A stretch of 33,990 nt of DNA from CAZFLD01 sp964519835. Its GTDB lineage: Bacteria; Spirochaetota; Spirochaetia; DSM-27196; CAZFLD01. The translations under genes were made by a program, and so were the position numbers. Position 1 is the stretch's first letter; each line of letters starts with the position of its first letter. The notes below the pieces were generated by a model. It saw only the letters and a program-made list of their open reading frames with translations. It did no database searches and was not told the DNA's origin. This document shows positions 7,801 through 16,613 of this stretch, in pieces. The stretch spans positions 1 to 33,990 of the forward strand of contig CAZFLD010000049.1 in assembly GCA_964519835.1 (NCBI GenBank), given 5' to 3'.

Positions 7801-8366
7801 TGCTCCACTCCTCGCCGCCGGACAAACTCGAGAACACGGTCGGCCGTGTCGGCATCGCCCGGTGCGGGCCGAATCTCGGCAGCCTGCCCGCCGGTCGCGG
7901 ACTCGGGCGAGCCGGTCTCGAGTTTGCGAAGAGACAACTCGAGGTTTTTTTTGGCATCGACGTGAGTACCGTCCAGTGTCAGTGCGTACCGGAAAGCCTC
8001 CGCAGCCTCGCGGTAACGGCCCAGTTCGTAGAGAAGAATTCCACGGTTAAAACTCACAAGGAACAAGATGTCCGGACCGGCGTTATCGGCCGCCTCTTCC
8101 CACATCCGAACGGCGGCTTCAGACTCGCCCTGTGCGTGATACACGTTGCCGAGGTTATAGGCAACCACCGCTGTGTAGTCGTCGGAACGTAGTGCATCCA
8201 GGTACTGCACCGTAGCGCCTTGGTATTCTCCCTGGCTAAACTGATAGTTGCCCCGAAGAACGGCGACCTGTTGAGGGACGGCTCCACAGGCACCCAGTGC
8301 TACTGCGGCAGCCACGCCGAGTAGAACCGACCGGGTGCACGCAACGGATTGGGTCCAATATCTCAC
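7746..8366 (-). CDS. TPR lipoprotein of the Bat operon (BatC-like)
   Basis: A 206-residue protein with a lipoprotein signal peptide (lipobox ALGAC, Cys27), followed by TPR-type helical repeats: YQFSQGEYQGATVQYLDAL, VVAYNLGNVYHAQGESEAAV and FNRGILLYELGRYREAAEAF. A flexible Pro/Ala-rich C-terminal part follows. TPR proteins in Bat operons (BatC) are thought to act as adaptors in the periplasm. The start codon is GTG, overlapping the batB stop as GTGA (8363-8366), a typical sign of translational coupling. The 3' end overlaps the BatD/BatE start. Confidence 0.82.
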   Translation of the reverse strand: MRYWTQSVACTRSVLLGVAAAVALGACGAVPQQVAVLRGNYQFSQGEYQGATVQYLDALRSDDYTAVVAYNLGNVYHAQGESEAAVRMWEEAADNAGPDILFLVSFNRGILLYELGRYREAAEAFRYALTLDGTHVDAKKNLELSLRKLETGSPESATGGQAAEIRPAPGDADTADRVLEFVRRRGVEQWIANRTDSDPSGDVQDW

Positions 8367-9349
8367 AATAGCCCCCTAACGCGGGTCGTCCGCAGAAGCA
8401 TATGCGCAAACAAAAAGATCGCGGCGAGCACTGCGAAAAGCCGAAATCGGCGGACCGGTTCGAGTCGAAATCCTCGAACGGTCCGAACCTCCTCGTACTG
8501 CCTCAAGGCCGACAGGAGGCCCGTAAACACCGACGGCTCCGCAAGAGAGAAATACTCACCCCCGCTCTCATCCGCGAGATTTACCAGGACTTCCGGCTCG
8601 AGACGGGATACAACGGGATTGCCGTTGCGGTCGAGAATAGGGGTTCCATCGGAAAGGAAGACGGTGGTTCCCCCCAGGGTGCCGGCTCCGACCGGAAAGA
8701 TAGGGACGCCTCGATACACGGCGTCGTTTAACGCCTCGTACGGCGATCCCGCCAGACTACCGCCGTCGGTGAACAACACAATCGCTCTGTTTCTCGCCGA
8801 GCCTTCGGGGAAGGAGTCCAACGCCTCCTCCAGACCACGGCCGATGTTGGTGCCCGTCGCTGATATTAGCGCGGGGCCGAGGTAGTCCAACACCGAGTCG
8901 ACAACGGCCGAGTCCTGGGTCATCGGGACGACGGTGGTGGCGTCCCCTTTGAAGACAACCATGCTAAACCGCGTTCCGGGAAGCTCGCGAACGAGGCCGC
9001 GGATCACCGACGCCGTGCGGGAGATGCGACTCGGCGAAATGTCTTCCGCGAGCATGCTCCTCGACACGTCAACTACCAACGCCAGCTCGAGTCCGGCACG
9101 GTCTTCCTCCACGGTTTCCGTACCCCAGGACACGCCCGCCATCGCCACGATGCCGGCAAACACAAACAGGTCAAAGAGCAGCGCAAGAAAAAACGACTTT
9201 ACGTCGTAGACGGTCAACAGCTCCTCCGACTCGTCACCGCTCAGGAGCTTGATGTCCGCTCTCCCCCGTTTGTAGTTCAGGAGCTGGATAACGATGATTG
9301 GGATCAACACAAATAGAAAAAGCAGCACCCGAGGATACGCCGGACTCAC
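8363..9349 (-). CDS. batB: BatB: VWA-domain membrane protein
   Basis: A 328-residue protein with the BatA/BatB layout: an N-terminal membrane segment (8-24), a second (53-73), a von Willebrand factor A domain and a C-terminal membrane helix (about 303-320). The metal-ion-dependent adhesion site is intact: DVSRS at 94-98, the TGT motif before NIGRGLEEAL and LFTDGG. The VWA domain faces the periplasm and binds a protein partner through a divalent metal. The GTG start overlaps the batA stop as GTGA. Bat systems are linked by studies in Bacteroides, Francisella and Leptospira to envelope or oxidative stress, but their molecular task is not settled. Confidence 0.9.
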   Translation of the reverse strand: MSPAYPRVLLFLFVLIPIIVIQLLNYKRGRADIKLLSGDESEELLTVYDVKSFFLALLFDLFVFAGIVAMAGVSWGTETVEEDRAGLELALVVDVSRSMLAEDISPSRISRTASVIRGLVRELPGTRFSMVVFKGDATTVVPMTQDSAVVDSVLDYLGPALISATGTNIGRGLEEALDSFPEGSARNRAIVLFTDGGSLAGSPYEALNDAVYRGVPIFPVGAGTLGGTTVFLSDGTPILDRNGNPVVSRLEPEVLVNLADESGGEYFSLAEPSVFTGLLSALRQYEEVRTVRGFRLEPVRRFRLFAVLAAIFLFAHMLLRTTRVRGLL

Positions 9350-10347
9350 AGAATTTCCCTCATAAAGAGCTTTCGGAGCAGAAAGTCCGACGCGAAAAAC
9401 ATCAGGGCAAGCAAAAGGATCTCGCGTTGACGCGGCTCGGAACGGACCAGCGTCCGTGCCCGCCGTTCAACCGTCTCGAGGGAATCGATGGAACGAAACA
9501 CGGCGGCAAGAGCCCCTGGGCTGCCGGCGTAGAAATATCCGCCGCCGGACAATTCCGCAATTCTCCGCAGAAGACCTTCGTCGAAACTCTCGCGCAGGGT
9601 ACCGCGATACGTGCGCCCGTCGGAGGGATCGGTGAATTCAAAGGCGGTCTCTTCGTCGGTACCGATCCCGATGGCGTAGATACGCATTCCGAGGTCGGCC
9701 GCGACGCCCGCCGCCGTCTCCGGTGGAATGTCGCCGGCGTTGTTTACGCCGTCGGTGAGGAGTATAAGGACCTTTTGCTCCGCCGTACTCGATCGAAGGT
9801 GAAGGATCCCGACGGCAAGCCCCATGCCGATCGCGGTGCCGTCTCCCAAATCCATGACCACCAGATCTTCAAGCCGCCCGATAAGGCGGTCATAGTCGAG
9901 GGTCGGAGGCACTCGCAGCGCCGCCTCCGCACCAAAGCTGACAAGCCCGATAGCGTCGTTTTCTCGCCGCTCGACAAAGCTGCCGATGACGTTTTTCGCC
10001 GACTCAAAACGATTTACCGGTGCAAAATCCTTGGCGCTCATTGTTGGAGACTCATCGAGGATAATCATCATGTCTACGCCCGGATTCAGGAATACCCGTT
10101 CCCGAGAAACAACTGTAGGACCGGAAATGGCCAGCACAAGGAGGACGGCGCCGGTCCAGAAGCAGACAGCCGCGAGGATAATTACGAGGCGTACGACAAA
10201 GGGTGTGTGCAACGTCTCCTTTTCTCCCCAGACGGCAAAGGGAAAACGAACCAAGGCGCCGCGCCGGCGTCTGAAGTGCCGAGTCCACACGGCAACGGGA
10301 AGTACCGGGAGTAGAAGTAACGTCTCCGGATGCTCAAACACCCACAC
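9346..10347 (-). CDS. batA: BatA: VWA-domain membrane protein
   Basis: About 333 residues with the usual BatA start VFEHPETLLLLPVLP, an N-terminal membrane segment, a second one at about 55-75, a VWA domain and a C-terminal membrane helix. The metal site is altered: LDESPT takes the place of the canonical DxSxS, with Thr at the last position; the other site elements (ATAIG-like DGTAIGMGLAVG and LLTDGVN) are present. I chose the GTG at 10347, just inside the end of the previous gene (14-base overlap) with GGGGG 6 bases upstream; a GTG at 10341 is also possible. The open frame runs on to 10443 but lies within the preceding gene and has no family similarity. Confidence 0.9.
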   Translation of the reverse strand: MWVFEHPETLLLLPVLPVAVWTRHFRRRRGALVRFPFAVWGEKETLHTPFVVRLVIILAAVCFWTGAVLLVLAISGPTVVSRERVFLNPGVDMMIILDESPTMSAKDFAPVNRFESAKNVIGSFVERRENDAIGLVSFGAEAALRVPPTLDYDRLIGRLEDLVVMDLGDGTAIGMGLAVGILHLRSSTAEQKVLILLTDGVNNAGDIPPETAAGVAADLGMRIYAIGIGTDEETAFEFTDPSDGRTYRGTLRESFDEGLLRRIAELSGGGYFYAGSPGALAAVFRSIDSLETVERRARTLVRSEPRQREILLLALMFFASDFLLRKLFMREIL

Positions 10348-11239
10348 GTTTTTCCCCCAATCCTTCCTCGATGCTTCCCACCGCATCCTCCGCCCCGTCG
10401 ACATGGGCCAGCCGTTTGGCCAATGGCGACGGCTTGCCGCCAAACTTCACAAGGTCGCCGTAGGTAAAGAGCTCAGAGAGTGTGTCTCGGTGCCGAAGGT
10501 CGGCTACGACACCTCCGAGGCGACGATCCACCTCCGAGGCGGTGGCGGCCATCCAGTCCGTTCCGGTCCGATCGCTCAAGTAACGGCGGACCTCATCCAG
10601 AAGGACGATGTAGAAGCCTTTGCCGTCGAGAGTCGAGGCCTGCACCGATAGTCCCTTTAGCGCACGCGTCACCCGTCGATACGGTCGTTTTGCTCGGCGA
10701 CGAGCGATCGCCCTTTCAATCCATCGGCGCACGGTTCGAAAAGAAACAATCGACACGATGGGCACGACAAATAGCACCACAAGAATCGCGGCGACCAAAA
10801 AGCGCGTTCCGGGCACCAGTATCTGCCCGGACGGCGGCGAGATGTCCGCGGACTCGTCGGACAAAAGAGAGTCTATGTGCACATCGATATCACTCAGCAC
10901 AAACTCGCCCATGTCGATGGGTGGGAGTAGCTGCGTTCCGGTGACAAAGGCTGAGAACAGAAATCGAAGCTCGTAGTTAGGGCCGATACGCTGGAGCCGC
11001 ATGTCGTGGATCTCGCCCCAGGTCGGACCGACGTAGTCGGCCGGAAGACTCGGAACGGCGCCGCCCGTGGTGCGAAATATTACGCGGGCCTCCACCCGGT
11101 CGCCGACGTAGAACACCGTAGGCAAAAAGACCGTGCGGACAACTTCGTAGCCTTGCGCAGACGCCGTTCCCGATGCACACAAAAGAAGCAGAGCGACAAG
11201 GCCGAATACTCGATGTAGACGCAAAAAAGAGTGACTCAT
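10334..11239 (-). CDS. Bat-operon membrane protein (DUF4381-like position)
   Basis: A 301-residue protein: signal peptide (1-28, ending ASAQ), a periplasmic beta-rich domain of ~115 residues, one membrane segment near 145-168 (VAAILVVLFVVPIV), then a basic cytoplasmic region with a helical C-terminal part containing LLDEVRRYLSDRTG. The layout and the place between the DUF58 gene and batA match the small membrane proteins of other Bat operons, some of which belong to DUF4381; I cannot confirm the family by eye. The start overlaps the DUF58 stop as ATGA. It probably links the cytoplasmic MoxR/DUF58 pair with the periplasmic Bat proteins. Confidence 0.7.
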   Translation of the reverse strand: MSHSFLRLHRVFGLVALLLLCASGTASAQGYEVVRTVFLPTVFYVGDRVEARVIFRTTGGAVPSLPADYVGPTWGEIHDMRLQRIGPNYELRFLFSAFVTGTQLLPPIDMGEFVLSDIDVHIDSLLSDESADISPPSGQILVPGTRFLVAAILVVLFVVPIVSIVSFRTVRRWIERAIARRRAKRPYRRVTRALKGLSVQASTLDGKGFYIVLLDEVRRYLSDRTGTDWMAATASEVDRRLGGVVADLRHRDTLSELFTYGDLVKFGGKPSPLAKRLAHVDGAEDAVGSIEEGLGEKRVGV

Positions 11240-12105
11240 CGTCGGCGCCGTCGGAAAAAGCTGATAAGCCGGGCCGCGGGATCGTCATCGGTTGCAATGT
11301 CCAGAGTTGCTATCCGCCGCCGGCTACACTCTCGGCGCCAGCGTCGCTCGATAAGCTCCGCGCGCTCGGCGTATGCGCGCCTATACCGGCGCGAGTACCC
11401 CGACGCCGACACCGTCGCGCCGGTTTCCGGGTCGATGAGTTGGACAAGGCCGGTGGCGGGAAAGTCGCTGTCGGCCCGATCGATGATACGGACGGCCACG
11501 ACGTCGTGCTTTCGCCGAAGGAGTGATAGGTCGCGAAAGTACCCACTTGTCTTGAAATCCGAGATGATGACACAGATGCCGCGGCGAGTAAGCGCTTCTC
11601 CGGCGGTGCGTATGGCCATCGCAAGATCAGAACCCTTGCCCTCGGGCTTGAACTCGAACAGGTCCACCATTTGCCGCATGGCGTGCTTCTTACCCTTCAT
11701 CGGTGCAACATAACTCTCAACCCTGTCCGTAAATAGCAATTGCCCCACTCGATCGTTGTTTCCGACCGCGGCGAGGGCCAGAAGACTAAACACCACCGCA
11801 GCGACCTCGCGGCGGCTGTTTCGGCCCTGTCCCCACGCGATGGACGGCGACATGTCGACCAGCACAAAAACGGTAAGCTCCCTCTCTTCACGGAAGGTCT
11901 TTGTATATGGGCTACCGAGGCGCGAGCTGACGTTCCAGTCGATAAGCCGCGCATCGTCACCCTCGATGTACTCACGAACCTCGTCGAACTCGATCCCCGG
12001 GCCCCTGAAAACCGATCGATAGTTTCCCGCGAGAAGACTGTCTATCAGCTCCGGCGAGATGATTCTGAGGCGCCTTATCTGGGCTGGAATTCGATCGGTT
12101 CGCAT
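11236..12105 (-). CDS. DUF58 family protein (VWA-like, MoxR partner)
   Basis: A 289-residue cytoplasmic protein with the DUF58 signature: SLLAGNYRSVFRGPGIEFDEVREY, then DDARLIDWNVSSRLG and TKTFREERELTVFVLVD. A VWA-type metal motif DMSPS follows, as is normal for this family. DUF58 proteins occur next to MoxR ATPases and are thought to be their substrates or adaptors. There are no membrane segments. Its ATG shares the A of the moxR stop (TAATG), so the two are translationally coupled; the next gene overlaps as ATGA. Family assignment is firm, biochemical role unknown. Confidence 0.92.
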   Translation of the reverse strand: MRTDRIPAQIRRLRIISPELIDSLLAGNYRSVFRGPGIEFDEVREYIEGDDARLIDWNVSSRLGSPYTKTFREERELTVFVLVDMSPSIAWGQGRNSRREVAAVVFSLLALAAVGNNDRVGQLLFTDRVESYVAPMKGKKHAMRQMVDLFEFKPEGKGSDLAMAIRTAGEALTRRGICVIISDFKTSGYFRDLSLLRRKHDVVAVRIIDRADSDFPATGLVQLIDPETGATVSASGYSRRYRRAYAERAELIERRWRRECSRRRIATLDIATDDDPAARLISFFRRRRR

Positions 12106-13094
12106 TAGGGAACGGCAATTGAAGATAGAAGGTGATCGATAACGTCGTCGGGCGTGAGCTCCTCCGACTCCGCCTCGTAGGAAAGGATAATCCGATGCCG
12201 TAAGACATCGTGGGCCACGGCTTTGATGTCGTCCGGGATGACGTAGGTGCGGCCGTCCAGGAGAGCACGCGCTTTTGCGCTGCGGTAAAGGTATATGGTG
12301 GCCCGAGGCGAGGCGCCGAATTCGATATAGCGCGCGAAGTTACCGTGGCCACGGCGCTTATCCCGGGTCGCCGTGACAAGCGCGACTATGTACTCCTCGA
12401 TGCGCTCGTCCACGCCGACAAGGGCGACGGTGTCGCGAAGTCTGTGGATGTCGGACTTTCCCATGATCGGGCGAACGGTGACGGGCCGGTCGACGCCGAC
12501 TCGCCGGAGAATCGAAAGCTCCTCTTCCGGGCTGGGGTATGCCACGGACAGCTTGAGCATAAATCGATCGAGCTGAGCTTCAGGGAGGGGATAGGTGCCC
12601 TCCTGCTCTATCGGATTCTGGGTGGCCAGCACAAAAAACGGGTCGGCAAGGGGATATGTCGTCTCTCCGATTGTTACCTGATGCTCCTCCATTGCCTCGA
12701 GCATGGCACTTTGGACCTTGGCCGGAGCACGGTTGACCTCGTCGGCAAGAATGATGTTGGAGAAGATCGGACCCTTACGCGGCACAAACTCGCCGGTTTG
12801 TTGGCGATAGATCATCGTTCCAACAAGGTCGGCGGGCAACAGGTCCGGTGTAAACTGAATCCGCCTGAAGGAGGCGTCGATGGCTGCGGCGACCGTTTTG
12901 ATGGCCAATGTCTTGGCCAGCCCCGGGACGCCCTCGAGCAGAACATGCCCGCCGGAGAGCAAGGCCAAGAGGAGACCGTCAACCATCGCTGTTTGGCCCA
13001 CGACCGCCCGCGCAATCTCTGCCCGGCACGTTGCAAGCGTCTTGCCCGCCCGTTGAACCTGGACCTCGAACTCTTCTGTATCAACTTGCGACAT
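12105..13094 (-). CDS. MoxR-family AAA+ ATPase
   Basis: A 329-residue AAA+ ATPase of the MoxR group. Walker A is GVPGLAKT (55-62), Walker B ILADEVNRAP (Asp118-Glu119), the sensor region reads ATQNPIEQEGTYPLPEAQLDRF, and the C-terminal lid includes GASPRATIYLYRSAKA. MoxR proteins act as chaperones that activate or assemble metal-dependent and VWA-containing complexes. Here it heads the DUF58-Bat set, so the likely client is a Bat/VWA protein. The ATG is preceded by AGGAGC at 8-9 bases. The gap from argJ is 20 bases, without a promoter that I can see. Confidence 0.95.
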   Translation of the reverse strand: MSQVDTEEFEVQVQRAGKTLATCRAEIARAVVGQTAMVDGLLLALLSGGHVLLEGVPGLAKTLAIKTVAAAIDASFRRIQFTPDLLPADLVGTMIYRQQTGEFVPRKGPIFSNIILADEVNRAPAKVQSAMLEAMEEHQVTIGETTYPLADPFFVLATQNPIEQEGTYPLPEAQLDRFMLKLSVAYPSPEEELSILRRVGVDRPVTVRPIMGKSDIHRLRDTVALVGVDERIEEYIVALVTATRDKRRGHGNFARYIEFGASPRATIYLYRSAKARALLDGRTYVIPDDIKAVAHDVLRHRIILSYEAESEELTPDDVIDHLLSSIAVP

Positions 13095-13114
13095 TGCTAA
13101 TGCTCCTGTGTCGT

Positions 13115-14392
13115 CTATGTCCGATAATCGGCATTTTCGCGGACGTACTCGTAGGATAGATCGGCACCGAGCACGCGAAACGACGCATCGCCCATGGCCA
13201 GATCGATTGCTAGGTCCAGGCAGCGGTCATGCTGAGGGTAACCCCGAACAGACGGGTCCATCGAGGTACGACGGAGATAGTCGGCCAACCGATCCTCCAC
13301 CTCCCCACCAAGGCGAAAACGGCCCTGCTCGAAAACCGTGACTCCGCCAATCACAACAGCTACCCGCTCGATATCCAGGTCGATGCCGTTGTTCCCCGCC
13401 CAATCGCCCAGTGCGGCGACAATCCTACCAACATTGGGGTCGTTACCAAACACGGCCGTTTTCACAAGCGGGGAGTTGACAATCGCCTTGCCGGCGGCAC
13501 GAGCGGCTTCTACGGTGGCCGCCCCCGAGACAGCCACGCGGAGTACGTGGCACGCCCCTTCACCGTTTCGGACGATGTCTTCGGCAAGCCCTTCGGCAAG
13601 ACCGGTGAGTGCCGCCTGAAATACGGTCTCGGCGACCGGCTCCGCCGCCCCGGAAGACAACACAAGAGCCATGTCGCTCGTGCTCTGGTCTCCATCGACC
13701 GAAATCGCATTGAAGCTTGTCTCAACTGACCTTCGAAGACACCGCGAGAGCACATCGCGTTCAACCGCAAGGTCGGTGAGAAAAAAGGCCAGCATGGTTC
13801 CCATATTCGGCTCGATCATGCCGGCGCCTTTGACTATGCCCACGATCGAACCGCCTGCCACTTCGACCGAGCGAACTTTGGGGTAGGAGTCTGTTGTCAT
13901 AATCGCGCGAGCGATGTCGGCGGGGCGAGCTTCTCCGAGGCACGTGACGAGGTCCGGCACCGCGGCGGATATCTCCAGGACCGGAAGCCGCCAACCGATG
14001 ATGCCGGTGGAGACCGACAACACACGCGCTTGGTCGATGACCATAGCGTTTGCCACCGCGGCCGCCACGGCCTTGGCGGCGTCTAGTCCCCCGGGCGCAC
14101 CGACATTTGCCACTTTGTTGTTTACCAGTATCGCCTGGAGCTTTGCCCCGGCAAGACGCTCGGCAGCCAGCTCCACCGGCGCGCCTCGGAAGCGGTTTTT
14201 GGTGAGTACTCCGGCAAAGGATTCGGTGGGTCGTTCCGTCGCCAAAAGCGAGACATTCATAGCACGAGGAGCGGTCGCGGGCCGTTCGGGACTTGCAAAT
14301 CGTATCGAAGCGGTCGAGAGCAAAAAGCCTCGAGGAGGCGACCGACCCTCGAGCTGCCGGTTGTATGCCGCCTCGGCGCCCAGGTCCGTCAT
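13115..14392 (-). CDS. argJ: Glutamate N-acetyltransferase / amino-acid acetyltransferase ArgJ
   Basis: A 425-residue ArgJ. The enzyme moves the acetyl group from N-acetylornithine to glutamate in the cyclic arginine pathway; some members also use acetyl-CoA. The self-cleavage site reads EPNMGTMLAFF, so the nucleophile is Thr199, preceded by Gly rather than the usual Ala. Other signatures are NNKVANVG, VSTGIIG and, near the C-terminus, VKTAVFGNDPNVGRIVAALG. Length is normal for the unprocessed precursor. No Shine-Dalgarno site precedes the ATG; instead a promoter -10 ends 7 bases upstream, suggesting a leaderless mRNA. No other arginine gene lies nearby; it is followed at 20 bases by moxR and looks like the first gene of the Bat operon. 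Confidence 0.96.
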   Translation of the reverse strand: MTDLGAEAAYNRQLEGRSPPRGFLLSTASIRFASPERPATAPRAMNVSLLATERPTESFAGVLTKNRFRGAPVELAAERLAGAKLQAILVNNKVANVGAPGGLDAAKAVAAAVANAMVIDQARVLSVSTGIIGWRLPVLEISAAVPDLVTCLGEARPADIARAIMTTDSYPKVRSVEVAGGSIVGIVKGAGMIEPNMGTMLAFFLTDLAVERDVLSRCLRRSVETSFNAISVDGDQSTSDMALVLSSGAAEPVAETVFQAALTGLAEGLAEDIVRNGEGACHVLRVAVSGAATVEAARAAGKAIVNSPLVKTAVFGNDPNVGRIVAALGDWAGNNGIDLDIERVAVVIGGVTVFEQGRFRLGGEVEDRLADYLRRTSMDPSVRGYPQHDRCLDLAIDLAMGDASFRVLGADLSYEYVRENADYRT

Positions 14393-14399
14393 CCGGAAA

Positions 14400-14428
14400 T
14401 TTATAGATGTTTAGACCACGAGTTGCAA
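14400..14428 (-). promoter_or_regulatory. argJ (Bat operon) promoter placed at the start codon
   Basis: On the minus strand TTGCAA (14428-14423) is followed after exactly 17 bp by TATAAA (14405-14400). The -10 ends 7 bases before the argJ ATG (14392), so transcription should begin at 14393 or 14392. I see no other promoter candidate between argJ and smr, so this one may serve nine genes. Confidence 0.6.
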
Positions 14429-14440
14429 GGCCCGCGCGCG

Positions 14441-15589
14441 TTAGACGGTTACGGGATCAAGCTTTACCCATCGCCGTTCAGATGCGCTTACAAGACCCGC
14501 TTCCGCGAGCTGAACGCCCTTCGCACCCTCAACAAGATCCCACGGGAACTCACCTTCTCCTGCCAGGTGTTTCAAAAAAAGCTCCCACTGGGCCTTGAAG
14601 GCGTTTTCAAAGGGGTCTCTGGTGGGCATCGGCGTCCAGCCCGCAAAAAAGTCAATCGGACTGTCGATATCCGGATTCCACACCGGTTTCGGCGTTGTGG
14701 AGTCCGGCTGCACAACACAGTCCCTTAGACCCGCCACTGCGGATCCTTCGGTGCCGTCCACCTGGACGGTCAGCAGGTCGTCCCGTCTGACTCGTGTCTG
14801 CCAGGAGCTGTTGAACCGCACAAGGAGGCCGTCGGCAAGCTCAAAAAATGCGTAGGCCGCGTCGTCCGTGGTACAGGCATAGCTGCCTCCGCGCTCGTCG
14901 AGCCGTTCTGGAATCAAGGTGCGGGCGGCCGCCATTACGGATTGCACCGGACCAAAAAGACGATCGACGACATAGCGCCAGTGGCAAAACATGTCGACGA
15001 CGATACTGCCCCCGTCTTCCTTCCGGTAATTCCACGACGGGCGCTGCGTCGGCTGATGGAACCCGTCGAAGACCCAATATCCGAAGTCGGCCTGCACGGA
15101 AACGATTCGTCCAAAAAACTCGGTATCAATAAGGTACTTCAGCTTCAGGAGCCCCGGAAGCCAGAGCTTGTCCTGAACAACTCCGTTTTTTGTGCCCGCC
15201 TCTTTGGCCGCGCGCGCCACGGCGATTGCATCGTCGAGGTTCGCGGCAATAGGTTTTTCGCAATAGATTGATTTTCCCGCCGCTATCGCCTTTTTGAGGT
15301 TCGCCGCTCTAAGCTCGGTAGCCGACGAGTCGAAGTACAACTCCCATTTGCTCTCGCCAAGGACGGCATCGAGGTTGGTGGTGTACGGCAAGTCGCCGAA
15401 TCGCTTGCTGAGGTTCGCGAGCTTTGTCTCGTTTCGTCCGACTAACATCGGCTCAGGTACAAGCGTGCTTCCGTCGCCAAGAGGCACTCCGCCCTGGTCG
15501 TGTATTGCCAGGATCGAACGGATCAAGTGCTGATTCGTGCCCATTCGACCGGTCACCCCGTTCATGATCACGCCGATTCGTTTATCCAT
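14441..15589 (-). CDS. Gfo/Idh/MocA-family oxidoreductase
   Basis: A 382-residue NAD(P)-dependent sugar or cyclitol dehydrogenase. The N-terminal Rossmann fold has an unusual nucleotide loop, GVIMNGVTGRMG, in place of the common GxGxxG. The conserved EKP motif is in YCEKPIA and the C-terminal domain contains the GGSIVVDMFCHWRYVVD stretch, where the His is a likely catalytic residue. ATG with AGGAG upstream. It is the last gene of the sugar unit, 134 bases after the TIM-barrel gene; that gap holds only a short hairpin near 15665-15678. Gfo/Idh enzymes often work with a TIM-barrel isomerase on 3-keto sugars, and this pairing occurs here, but the substrate is unknown. Confidence 0.9.
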   Translation of the reverse strand: MDKRIGVIMNGVTGRMGTNQHLIRSILAIHDQGGVPLGDGSTLVPEPMLVGRNETKLANLSKRFGDLPYTTNLDAVLGESKWELYFDSSATELRAANLKKAIAAGKSIYCEKPIAANLDDAIAVARAAKEAGTKNGVVQDKLWLPGLLKLKYLIDTEFFGRIVSVQADFGYWVFDGFHQPTQRPSWNYRKEDGGSIVVDMFCHWRYVVDRLFGPVQSVMAAARTLIPERLDERGGSYACTTDDAAYAFFELADGLLVRFNSSWQTRVRRDDLLTVQVDGTEGSAVAGLRDCVVQPDSTTPKPVWNPDIDSPIDFFAGWTPMPTRDPFENAFKAQWELFLKHLAGEGEFPWDLVEGAKGVQLAEAGLVSASERRWVKLDPVTV

Positions 15590-15723
15590 TTTCTTCTCCT
15601 ATGGCTCTTGTATGGTTGCCTGTTTTTGCTCTAGTCGCCGGCCTCCGAACTATGGTCGACGGCTCCGGTACAAACCGGCTCGGTCCGTGCCCTCGCACGA
15701 GATTCGGCGCCCCGCCGACGTGA

Positions 15724-16596
15724 CTACACATGCTCTCTATAGGCTTCGACAATTCGATCGAGGAACTGCGCCTGGTCGCCCGACCAGTACTCCGACGAGA
15801 AGATCTCGACCTCTATGTGGCCCGAGAATCCGGCCTCTTCAACCCATCTCCGTATGCGCTTGAGGTCGATGCACCCCTCTCCCATGAGGCCTCGGTCCAG
15901 GAGCAAATCCCGGGTCGGCGAGCGCCAATCGCACACGTGGAACGCCAATATGCGCTTGGCATCTCCGCACCGACCGATCTCGGCTTCGAGGTGGGGATCC
16001 CACCAGAGGTGGTAAACGTCCACCGCCACGCCAACCGCCGGGTGGTCGAGTTGGTCACAAACGTCGTTGGCCGCTTCCAATGTGTTGATTGCCGATCGGG
16101 TGTCGGCGTACATGGGATGGAGTGGCTCTAGGGCGAGCTTAACCCCGAGGTCCTGGGCTCGATCCGCCGTCTGTGCCATCCCGTCGATGATCTGCTTGCG
16201 GGACTCGGAAAGCGGCAACCCGGGATCCGCGCCGGGGACGATCACCACCAGCGGAGCCCCCAAGTCCGCGGCCAGCTCCACCGCAAGGATGTTGTCGTCA
16301 ACGGCTTGAGCGCGAGCATCGTTGTCCGCGCTGGGAAAAAAGCCGCCCCTGCAAAGCGACACCGGAGCGAGGCCGGCATCCTGTATCAAGCCACGAGCCC
16401 GGCGAGCGGCTTCGCGAAGCTCCCGCGGAGAAATCTCTCCCGCGCCGGGTCCTCTGCTTGGGGCGTTTGGGGCAAGTGCATCACGCCAAACCGTGATTCC
16501 CGTGACACCCCGCTCGGCATACGCGTCGACTGCGGCCTCGAGCGGCAGCGGCTTTGTTGTGACCGTGTGAATGCACAATCGGGATAGATCTTCCAT
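15724..16596 (-). CDS. Sugar phosphate isomerase/epimerase-like TIM-barrel protein
   Basis: A 290-residue protein of the xylose isomerase-like TIM-barrel family (AP endonuclease 2 superfamily). The expected metal ligands are visible in order: Glu in LALEPLHP, Asp in VAVDVYHLWWD, His in AFHVCDW and Glu in IEVEIFSS. This quartet fits a divalent-metal epimerase, isomerase or keto-sugar lyase rather than a nuclease. ATG at 16596 with AAGGAGG about 11 bases upstream; 17 bases separate it from the GH88 stop. Its place between a GH88-like hydrolase and a Gfo/Idh oxidoreductase suggests it processes the released sugar. Confidence 0.88.
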   Translation of the reverse strand: MEDLSRLCIHTVTTKPLPLEAAVDAYAERGVTGITVWRDALAPNAPSRGPGAGEISPRELREAARRARGLIQDAGLAPVSLCRGGFFPSADNDARAQAVDDNILAVELAADLGAPLVVIVPGADPGLPLSESRKQIIDGMAQTADRAQDLGVKLALEPLHPMYADTRSAINTLEAANDVCDQLDHPAVGVAVDVYHLWWDPHLEAEIGRCGDAKRILAFHVCDWRSPTRDLLLDRGLMGEGCIDLKRIRRWVEEAGFSGHIEVEIFSSEYWSGDQAQFLDRIVEAYREHV

Positions 16597-16613
16597 GTGA
16601 TTGACTCCCTCCT

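Noticed and set aside
9298..10314. 338-codon plus-strand ORF antisense to batA/batB
   Set aside because: Composition is typical of an antisense shadow in GC-rich DNA; no motif, no ribosome binding site, and the opposite strand holds well-defined genes.
12210..13100. 296-codon plus-strand ORF antisense to moxR
   Set aside because: The MoxR motifs are on the other strand; this frame is open through codon bias only.
5328..14392. Bat operon as a novel system
   Set aside because: MoxR-DUF58-BatA-BatB-BatC-BatD operons are known; only the BatD/BatE fusion, the altered BatA site and argJ at the head are unusual.
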